From positions 1 to 41,872 of the forward strand of contig CADCCH010000014.1 of the NCBI GenBank assembly GCA_902799875.1: a DNA stretch of 41,872 nucleotides. Direction: 5' to 3'. Of the stretch, positions 35,782 through 41,872 are shown in pieces. Source of the stretch: an uncultured Bacteroidales bacterium. GTDB lineage: Bacteria > Bacteroidota > Bacteroidia > Bacteroidales > Paludibacteraceae. The position numbers and the translations under genes were made by a program. The notes beneath the pieces were generated by a model. It was given only the letters and a program-made list of their open reading frames with translations, was not told the DNA's origin and searched no databases. Each line of letters begins with the position of its first letter. Positions within the stretch are counted from its first letter, which is position 1.

Positions 35782-37881
35782 ATGAAAAAAACGATTTTAT
35801 TAGGAGTTATTGCTATGAGTTTATTAGCATGTAACCACACCAATCCTTTGTTGGAACAGCCGAACACACCGTACGATGTACCGGCGTTTGACCAGATTAA
35901 GTTATCGCACTACATGCCGGCTTTTGAGGCCGCTATCGCTGCACAGAAAGCCGAAGTGGAGGCGATTGTGAATAACGAGGCGGAACCGACCTTCGAGAAC
36001 ACCATTGTGGCACTCGACCGGACCGGTGAACTGCTCGATCGCGTAGAGGGCGTTTTCTTCAATGTGCTCGAAGCAGACGGTAATGACGAGATGAATGAGA
36101 TCGCTGAGAAGGTGAGTCCGATGTTGAGTGAACTCAGTGACGGTATCATCCTCAACGAGAATCTGTTCAAGCGCGTTAAGTTCGTCTATGACCAGCGCGA
36201 CCAACTGGGTCTGAACCCCGAGCAGATGCGTCTGCTGACAGAGACCTATAAGCATTTTGCGGATAACGGCGCTAACCTGCCGGAGGACAAGAAAGAGCGT
36301 CTCAAGGCGATTAACCAGGAGTTGGGCCTGCTCTCTTTGAAGTTCGGTAACAACGTCGTTGCCGAGACCAACAGCGATGACGTGAAGCGTTTTATCACCG
36401 ACGAGGCTGCGTTAGCCGGTCTGCCTGAATCTGCGAAGGCTGCGGCGGCAGAAGAGGCTGCGGCTGCCGGTCATCCGGGTGAATGGCTGTTTACCCCGAA
36501 GCGTACGTCCTTCACTCCGGTGCTCCAGTACTGCGAGAACCGCGAGTTGCGTAAACAACTGCTGATGGACTATACCACCCGTGGTAACCATGATAATGAG
36601 AATGATAACAAAGCGGTCATCCTGCGCGAGATGGAGTTGCGTATCGAGAAAGCACAACTCTTCGGTTATGATAATCCTGCCGACTATATCTTAGCGGATT
36701 GTATGGCGAAAAACCATCAGACGGTGGACGCTTTTCTAGCATCCGTTTGGGCTCCCTCGCTGGCTGCTGCCAAGCGAGAGGCTGCGGCTTTACAGGAGTT
36801 GTTAGAGCAGGATTGTCCGGGTGAGAAACTGCAACCTTGGGACTGGTGGTTCTATGCCGAGAAACTGCGTCGCGCCAAATATGCGCTGGATGAGGAAGAG
36901 ATCAAACCTTACTTCGAATTGGATAACGTACGCAAAGGTGCGTTTGGTGTGGCCACCAAATTATACGGCGTGCAGTTTGAGAAACTGGAGAATATGCCGG
37001 TGTATAACAAAGAGGTGGAGGTCTTCAAAGTAACCGAAGCCGACGGTAGCCTCGTGGGTATTCTTTATACCGATTATTTTCCGCGTGCAGGCAAACGCCC
37101 GGGCGCGTGGATGAATCAGATCCTGCCGCAGTATATCGATGCGGAAGGCGTGGATCATCGTCCGGTTATCATCAATGTGGGTAACTTTAATAAACCGACC
37201 GCAGGCAACCCGTCCCTCCTCTCGATGGACGACGTAGAGACCCTCTTCCATGAGTTTGGTCACGCGCTGCACGGATTGCTTAGTAAAGCGCACTATAAAT
37301 CGCTTAGTGGCACGAATACCCCGCGTGATTTCGTGGAACTGCCCTCGCAGTTCATGGAAAACTATGCGTACGAACCGGAGGTACTTAAGACTTATGCCTT
37401 CCATTATCAGACCGGCGAACTCATTCCGGACGAACTGATTGCTAAAATCAATGCCGCCGGTAAGTTCAACCAGGGTTTTGTAACGACGGAGTTGTTGAGT
37501 GCATCTATCCTCGATATGGACTTTCATGAGTTGACCACCGCAGAAGGTCTCGACGTCAATGCGTTTGAGCGTAAAAGTCTCGATGAAATGGGCATGATTG
37601 ATGAGATCATCGTTCGTTATCGTCCTACTTTCTATAACCATATTTTCACCACCGGTTACGAGGCAGGTTACTATAGTTACACCTGGGCGGCCGTACTCGA
37701 TGCAGACGCTTTTGCTGCTTTCAAAGAGACCGGTGACTTGTTTGAACCGGCAACTGCTGCACGTTTCCGTCACTTATTGGAGCAAGGCGGCACGCGTGAT
37801 GCACAAGAGCTCTATATTGAGTTCCGCGGCAAAGAGGCTGATCCGAAGAACCTATTACGTCGTAAAGGCTTCATCGAGTGA
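35782..37881 (+). CDS. dcp: M3-family zinc peptidase (peptidyl-dipeptidase Dcp-like)
   Basis: 699 residues. It begins with a lipoprotein signal (LLGVIAMSLLAC, Cys17), so it is probably periplasmic and membrane-tethered. The zinc site HEFGH is at 490-494 in VETLFHEFGHALHGLL, with the downstream ligand Glu expected near 519 (FVELPSQFMENY). The N-terminal helices (PTFENTIVALDRTGELLDRVEGVFF) match the Dcp branch, which removes dipeptides from the C-terminus of small peptides. It lies 11 nt after the AsmA-like gene. Its last codons overlap the next gene (GTGA). Confidence 0.92.
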   Translation: MKKTILLGVIAMSLLACNHTNPLLEQPNTPYDVPAFDQIKLSHYMPAFEAAIAAQKAEVEAIVNNEAEPTFENTIVALDRTGELLDRVEGVFFNVLEADGNDEMNEIAEKVSPMLSELSDGIILNENLFKRVKFVYDQRDQLGLNPEQMRLLTETYKHFADNGANLPEDKKERLKAINQELGLLSLKFGNNVVAETNSDDVKRFITDEAALAGLPESAKAAAAEEAAAAGHPGEWLFTPKRTSFTPVLQYCENRELRKQLLMDYTTRGNHDNENDNKAVILREMELRIEKAQLFGYDNPADYILADCMAKNHQTVDAFLASVWAPSLAAAKREAAALQELLEQDCPGEKLQPWDWWFYAEKLRRAKYALDEEEIKPYFELDNVRKGAFGVATKLYGVQFEKLENMPVYNKEVEVFKVTEADGSLVGILYTDYFPRAGKRPGAWMNQILPQYIDAEGVDHRPVIINVGNFNKPTAGNPSLLSMDDVETLFHEFGHALHGLLSKAHYKSLSGTNTPRDFVELPSQFMENYAYEPEVLKTYAFHYQTGELIPDELIAKINAAGKFNQGFVTTELLSASILDMDFHELTTAEGLDVNAFERKSLDEMGMIDEIIVRYRPTFYNHIFTTGYEAGYYSYTWAAVLDADAFAAFKETGDLFEPATAARFRHLLEQGGTRDAQELYIEFRGKEADPKNLLRRKGFIE

Positions 37882-38378
37882 AACGAAGAACCCAAACCAT
37901 ATTATACCACCTGTTGCCACCGGTCTTTTGGCTGTTGGCAATAGGTGGTACGCTTCTTCCTATGGTATGGGTGAACTTACCTGAAGGCTATTGGTGGGGC
38001 TATCTTTCGGCGGCGCTGACGTTGATATGCTTCTTTATTATCGGCCGGATAGAGCGTCATACCCGTTCGGTGGAACAGTGTTTTCAAGTGGCGGTTTTAC
38101 TGGGCATCGCCGCTTATTGGCTGCCTTCTATCGTTTTTCTGATCCTCCCTATATGGGGCTATCTGTATTACAAGAATATTTTTGAGTTTCGCTCCATCCT
38201 GGCCTCGCTCATCGGCTTTGCCTGTGTGGCGATATGGGCGGTAGTGGGAAACTACTTTTCCTTATTCACTTTTCATTTCTCACTGTCGTACAACTTGTTC
38301 GCCTGGATTCCTGTTGGAGCTGTCTTGCTCGCCTGGTTAGGTGCTACCATTGCACGACAAACCCTCCGTGTACGTTAA
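37878..38378 (+). CDS. Small polytopic membrane protein, unknown function
   Basis: 166 residues from a GTG start that overlaps the peptidase stop (GTGA). About five hydrophobic helices are visible (ILYHLLPPVFWLLAIGGTLL, YLSAALTLICFFIIGRI, VAVLLGIAAYWLPSIVFLIL, ILASLIGFACVAIWAV, IPVGAVLLAWLGAT). No family recognised. The 3' end overlaps the convergent TonB receptor gene by 35 nt. It is the last gene of the ileS operon. Confidence 0.75.
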   Translation: MKRRTQTILYHLLPPVFWLLAIGGTLLPMVWVNLPEGYWWGYLSAALTLICFFIIGRIERHTRSVEQCFQVAVLLGIAAYWLPSIVFLILPIWGYLYYKNIFEFRSILASLIGFACVAIWAVVGNYFSLFTFHFSLSYNLFAWIPVGAVLLAWLGATIARQTLRVR

Positions 38379-40593
38379 TGCCTGCTTGGGCGTAGTACCA
38401 GCAACAACGACTGCCGTCTGCAAAACGGCTGGCTTCGGCACCACCGTTGCTGGCGAATTTGCTGTTGAAGATATTATTGAGTTGGCATAGCAATTTAACC
38501 TGCGGCACGCCCTTCCGAGTTGCGAACCATTTACGCATTGGAAGGTCGTATTGTAAGTTCACGTTTGTGAAGGTGTACGCCTTAAGCATTGCGTGCGCAT
38601 CCATCGTGTTATCGAGGTATTGACGACTGACCACATTGGTCTGAATTGTTCCGATGAAACCGGCAATATCTACACTAAACAAACTCATGGCTGTAATGGT
38701 TGGAGAGAACGCAATCGTTACCGTTCCGCACACGCTGTCCTGTCCGATCCAGTTCCAGTTGTTTTGGTTGTCATAGAGGTCGATATACTGTTTGTAGTTG
38801 AGAATCTTATTGCGGCTGATGACCATGTTGCCTTCCCATCGGAACCAATCGGTGATCTTCACACCTGCCGTCAACTCTGCGCCCATCCGGTACGAGTCTT
38901 TGACGTTAATTGTCTTATACGACCCTACATCGTTGTACTCACCCGTGAGAACCAACTGGTTGTCGTAGTCCATGAAATAGAGGTTCGCCCCAACAGTAAA
39001 TCGCCGGTGTGCGTACGAGTATCCTAACTCATAGTCGTACAACCGCTCCGCTTTGGGCATGTTCGTCCAAGTGTTTGTCACCGGATCCCACCGTGCGTTC
39101 TCTTTGTAGTTATTCCTACTCGGGTCACGATTGGCGATAGCAAACGAAGCACTCAATAGGTGCCCGCCGTGCTGATAGGTCAGACCGGCTTTGGGGTTGA
39201 AGAAATGGTAGTTAGCTACAAGCGGTAGCAGTTCCATGTTCTCGTCATTGAGTCCGTTGCGACTATAGCGTACGTAGCGGTACTGTAAGTCGCCATACAC
39301 ACTCAACTGCTCCTGTGCGCGGTGGATGATACGCCAGTTAGCCTTGGCGTAGGTGTTTACATCGATCTTATTGGCATCATTGCGGTAGTACTCGTAGTGC
39401 ACCGGTAATAATTGCGTACTCGGCTTCGCCAGATAGTCGAGGATACCCCAGTGCTGGCCGTAGTAGTTGTTGCCGGCTACACCAATCTGCACGTCTGCCT
39501 GCTCCGAGAGGTATTTGGCGGAGGTAATAAAACCTGCATAGTGGTTGTTGAGATGTTTCATGTACAAACCATAGGTTTTACCGCTGTCCGACAATCCCCA
39601 GTAACTGTATTTCTTCTTTTTATATTGTTCGTAGTACCCGCTACCGTGCGTGTAATGCAGAGTGGCCGTCAAACTCCATTTTGGCGTGAAACGATGGTTG
39701 ATAGTCAACTGCCCGTGTTGCTGGGCATAGTTATCTGTTTGATTTGGATAATAGACTACGGAGTCCGAACCATCTGCCGCGGGTACCGTATATTCGCCTG
39801 CGGGGTTATAGCGCCGGTCGGCACCGTCGATACCGTAGGCGGTGTTATAATCGACACCTTCCCAACCCATACCGGTGCTCTCTGCTCCACCGAAAGCACG
39901 CAGGATGACATGCGTCTTCTTGCCGTACCAACCGATATCGCCGTAATAACTATACAGATCGCTCTTGGTGCGGTAGAGGAATCCGTCTGAGTTGACTTTC
40001 GTGAACCGTGCATTGAGCATCCAGCGGTTGGCAATCGCCGCATGGGCACTCACTAACTCACGGAAGGTGTTGTACATGCCGCCGTTGAAGGCTAACTTGA
40101 TATGACTCGTCGTGTCGAGGAAGTTCGTCTGCATGTTCAGTCCCGCACCGAACGCCGAACCACTCGTACTTGTGCCCACACCGCGTTGTACGTCGATCTG
40201 CGAGATAGAGGACGCCATGTCAGTCATGTTGACCCAGAACACAGTCTGACTCTCCTGATCGTTCAGCTGCACCTCGTTTACCGTCATGTTAATGCGCGTA
40301 TGATCCGTACCGCGTACTCGAAAATAGGTGTAACCCACTCCCAGACCGTCATCACTTGTTACCTGCAGACCCGGAGTCGTCGATAGCAGATACGGCAGGT
40401 TCTGACCCGTGTTATCACGGTTCAGTTCTTCATTTTTCACCATCGTGTTGGCTAATGTGGTCTGTTGTACCCGTTTGACACTCACCTCGATGTCTTCCAA
40501 CTGCTTCATCAAGATGGTCAATGTGTCCTCACTCGTCTGCGCCCATGCAGACATACTCAGCGCGATTGCGCATAAAAAGATAACTTTTTTCAT
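38344..40593 (-). CDS. TonB-dependent receptor, TPP-riboswitch-controlled (probable thiamine uptake)
   Basis: 749 residues from ATG 40593. Signal peptide VIFLCAIALSMSAWAQ, then a TonB-box-like start (DIEVSVKRVQQTT), a plug domain (LPYLLSTTPGLQVTSDD, YFRVRGTDHTRINMTVNEV, IDVQRGVGTSTSGSAFGAG) and a long beta barrel ending in a terminal strand finishing with W (GINVHGGFVVQW). It lies behind a TPP riboswitch whose last bases are the ribosome-binding site, so it is probably an outer-membrane thiamine or thiamine-precursor importer. The frame upstream to 40608 (MLLKE) is rejected since its ATG lies in the conserved riboswitch core. No pnuT or thi gene follows it in this window. Confidence 0.92.
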   Translation of the reverse strand: MKKVIFLCAIALSMSAWAQTSEDTLTILMKQLEDIEVSVKRVQQTTLANTMVKNEELNRDNTGQNLPYLLSTTPGLQVTSDDGLGVGYTYFRVRGTDHTRINMTVNEVQLNDQESQTVFWVNMTDMASSISQIDVQRGVGTSTSGSAFGAGLNMQTNFLDTTSHIKLAFNGGMYNTFRELVSAHAAIANRWMLNARFTKVNSDGFLYRTKSDLYSYYGDIGWYGKKTHVILRAFGGAESTGMGWEGVDYNTAYGIDGADRRYNPAGEYTVPAADGSDSVVYYPNQTDNYAQQHGQLTINHRFTPKWSLTATLHYTHGSGYYEQYKKKKYSYWGLSDSGKTYGLYMKHLNNHYAGFITSAKYLSEQADVQIGVAGNNYYGQHWGILDYLAKPSTQLLPVHYEYYRNDANKIDVNTYAKANWRIIHRAQEQLSVYGDLQYRYVRYSRNGLNDENMELLPLVANYHFFNPKAGLTYQHGGHLLSASFAIANRDPSRNNYKENARWDPVTNTWTNMPKAERLYDYELGYSYAHRRFTVGANLYFMDYDNQLVLTGEYNDVGSYKTINVKDSYRMGAELTAGVKITDWFRWEGNMVISRNKILNYKQYIDLYDNQNNWNWIGQDSVCGTVTIAFSPTITAMSLFSVDIAGFIGTIQTNVVSRQYLDNTMDAHAMLKAYTFTNVNLQYDLPMRKWFATRKGVPQVKLLCQLNNIFNSKFASNGGAEASRFADGSRCCWYYAQAGINVHGGFVVQW

Positions 40594-40665
40594 TTCCTTT
40601 AACAGCATTATCTGTTCAAGTTCCGAGGGTATGATCTCAGCCGAAGCACCCCTAACTCAAATCGA
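40594..40665 (-). promoter_or_regulatory. TPP riboswitch (THI element)
   Basis: Read on the minus strand, 40665 to 40594 contains the conserved THI-box pieces in order: gGGGTGC, a UUCG tetraloop, GCTGAGA (40635-40640 is its complement), ACCCT, GAACTTGA, ATAATGCTGTT and AAAGGAA just before the ATG. These match the TPP aptamer core (CUGAGA, ACCC, GAACCUGA, GAUAAUGC-like). The closing P1 stem is weak (AUUU with AAAU of GGAAAUG). Since the 3' end is the ribosome-binding site, thiamine pyrophosphate would shut off translation. Confidence 0.9.
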
Positions 40666-40668
40666 CTG

Positions 40669-40700
40669 CAAAGGTACAACTTTTTTGTGATATACACAAC
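40669..40700 (-). promoter_or_regulatory. Bacteroidota-type promoter of the TonB receptor
   Basis: On the minus strand GTTG (40700-40697), 20 nt spacer, TACCTTTG (40676-40669). The start near 40662 leads straight into the TPP riboswitch. Confidence 0.7.
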
Positions 40701-40768
40701 CGTTGTTGCTATCCAAACATGACAAAATAGAAAAAAATGAAGATTTTTTGCATTTTCTTATAGAAAAA

Positions 40769-40800
40769 TTTGCGTATATGGAAAAATTGTTGTAATTTTG
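40769..40800 (+). promoter_or_regulatory. Bacteroidota-type promoter of rpsL-rpsG
   Basis: TTTG at 40769-40772, 20 nt spacer, TAATTTTG at 40793-40800. The leader would be about 113 nt, with a small GC-rich hairpin (atgcg-ctca-cgcgt, about 40828-40841). Confidence 0.8.
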
Positions 40801-40919
40801 CACGCTTTTTCGCCGCGGAATGGACTTATGCGCTCACGCGTATATAGAAAAAAGGGAAATTTCGAGGCGATCAGCAAAGGAACATTTATTAACAAAAATC
40901 AATTAAACAAAACAACAAA

Positions 40920-41300
40920 ATGCCTACAATTCAACAATTAGTTAGAAAAGGAAGAGCAGAACTGGTGGACAAGTCGAAGAGCCCGGCTCTTGACAGCTGT
41001 CCGCAGCGTCGTGGCGTTTGTGTACGTGTTTACACAACGACCCCGAAGAAACCTAACTCCGCGATGCGTAAGGTTGCCCGTGTGCGCCTGACGAACACCA
41101 AGGAGGTGAACGCTTACATCCCGGGAGAGGGACACAACTTGCAAGAGCACAGCATCGTAATGGTACGTGGCGGTCGTGTGAAAGACCTGCCGGGTGTACG
41201 TTATCACATCGTACGTGGTACGCTTGATACCGCGGGTGTGGCTAACCGTTTGCAGCGCCGTTCGAAGTATGGTGCAAAACGCCCGAAGGCTAAAAAGTAA
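40920..41300 (+). CDS. rpsL: Ribosomal protein S12
   Basis: 126 residues, complete, of the usual length. [11 protein letters not shown] at the start and [19 protein letters not shown] at 39-57. It sits in the decoding centre of the small subunit. The lysines mutated in streptomycin-resistant strains are intact (Lys43/Lys44 region and Lys88 in [13 protein letters not shown]), so S12 looks wild type. The ATG at 40920 follows a long AT-rich leader without a clear Shine-Dalgarno sequence. Confidence 0.98.
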   Translation: MPTIQQLVRKGRAELVDKSKSPALDSCPQRRGVCVRVYTTTPKKPNSAMRKVARVRLTNTKEVNAYIPGEGHNLQEHSIVMVRGGRVKDLPGVRYHIVRGTLDTAGVANRLQRRSKYGAKRPKAKK

Positions 41301-41696
41301 GCTTAGCGTAGCATAGTCTTTTTATAGATAACCAAAAAAATTATAAAAAAAATAACTTTTAAAAAATTTAAAACTTCCAGTTTTTGGCGAATCTTTATTT
41401 CGAAAACTTATTTTCAAATAAATTTGACATAACTTTTCCAAATAAACATTCATCTCTTCGAGATCAAATTTTTTAAAAGGCAAAAATACAAAAAATAATT
41501 TTCAAGGCGGATCCATAATTAGACAAGCAAACAAACAAAATCAGTAAAGCTCTGAATTTTATTAACTAAATGTTCCATATTTGGGACGAAAACATGGGTT
41601 GAGGGTTGAGTAAGCGGATCGTAGATTTCAAATTTCAAATTTCAAATTTATGATTTACTGAAGAAGATCACAGCCAAACAAAAATTATTTAAGACA
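41301..41696 (+). other. 396-nt AT-rich spacer between rpsL and rpsG with two 7-nt arrays
   Basis: No gene is seen on either strand. It is strongly AT-rich to about 41570, with no clear terminator or consensus promoter. gggttga occurs twice at 41596-41609. atttcaa occurs three times at 41625-41645, continuing into attta. The spacer is long for two genes that are normally close together in the str operon. Confidence 0.7.
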
Positions 41697-41872
41697 ATGA
41701 GAAAAGCAAAACCGCAAAAACGAGTTATTCTGCCGGATCCGGTGTACGGTGAGGTAATGGTGGCAAAATTTGTGAACCACCTGATGCTCGATGGTAAGAA
41801 AAACACCGCATATGGTGTGTTCTACAGCGCACTCGGCGTAGTAGAGAACAAAATGAAGGGTGAGGAGAAGGC
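41697..41872 (+). CDS. rpsG: Ribosomal protein S7, 5' part
   Basis: 58 complete codons to the window edge, no stop. [19 protein letters not shown] and [22 protein letters not shown] match S7, which binds the 3' domain of 16S rRNA. The order rpsL-rpsG is the conserved str operon order. Confidence 0.95.
   Translation, partial: MRKAKPQKRVILPDPVYGEVMVAKFVNHLMLDGKKNTAYGVFYSALGVVENKMKGEEK

Noticed and set aside
40594..40608. Start of the TonB receptor at 40608
   Set aside because: That ATG is the conserved AUAAUGC of the TPP riboswitch; the ATG at 40593 follows AAAGGAA and begins a good signal peptide.

Overview
The window looks like a chromosome segment of a Bacteroidota bacterium, most likely an uncultured gut-type Bacteroidales. 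Promoters fit the Bacteroidota pattern (TTTG, about 20 nt, TAnnTTTG) rather than -35/-10 boxes. The genes fit too: TonB-dependent receptor, OmpA-family proteins with a large N-terminal domain, a giant surface protein with Listeria-Bacteroides repeats and a probable type IX secretion C-terminus, a eukaryote-like IleRS, and Shine-Dalgarno-poor starts. No rRNA, tRNA, CRISPR array or insertion sequence was seen.

Layout. 1-2.4 kb: the end of one outer-membrane barrel gene and a complete OmpA-like gene, then a terminator. 2.4-7.1 kb is an accessory region. It holds a structured non-coding stretch, a four-helix-bundle gene flanked by CTAG repeats, a RelE/ParE-type toxin-antitoxin pair, a repeat-rich gap, and an AT-rich three-gene cassette (membrane protein, STAS-like protein, DUF3800-like protein). 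7.1-15.6 kb: a 2,674-residue surface protein and a small anchored secreted protein. 15.6-16.9 kb: an AAA+ ATPase with its own promoter and a perfect inverted repeat. 16.9-26.5 kb (minus strand): a tightly overlapping operon potA-potB-potC-potD, then a TPR protein and an outer-membrane barrel. 26.6-28.9 kb (minus): mrp and a MATE exporter. 29-38.4 kb (plus): ileS, a lipoprotein, an AsmA-like protein, an M3 peptidase and a small membrane protein. 38.3-40.7 kb (minus): a TonB-dependent receptor behind a TPP riboswitch, so probably a thiamine transporter. 40.7 kb to the end: rpsL and the start of rpsG.

The most unusual signal is a set of short tandem arrays (unit 7-11 nt, 2-5 copies, a different unit at most sites), both between genes and inside genes. 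One family is built on CTAG. It has a 9-nt period where it encodes three signal peptides (LGFLGFLG-type) in the pot operon, and a 10-nt period where it flanks the four-helix-bundle gene. Arrays inside ileS and the barrel gene have units of 11 and 8 nt, but each has three copies, which keeps the reading frame. A second oddity is a 16-18 nt sequence (atataaaaatattatga) repeated four times, each ending in a start codon. Two copies precede real surface or secreted protein genes and two precede tiny dead-end frames. The 4.87-7.1 kb cassette is the best candidate for an undescribed, possibly defensive, system. The fusion of a secreted domain to PotC is a second novel architecture.
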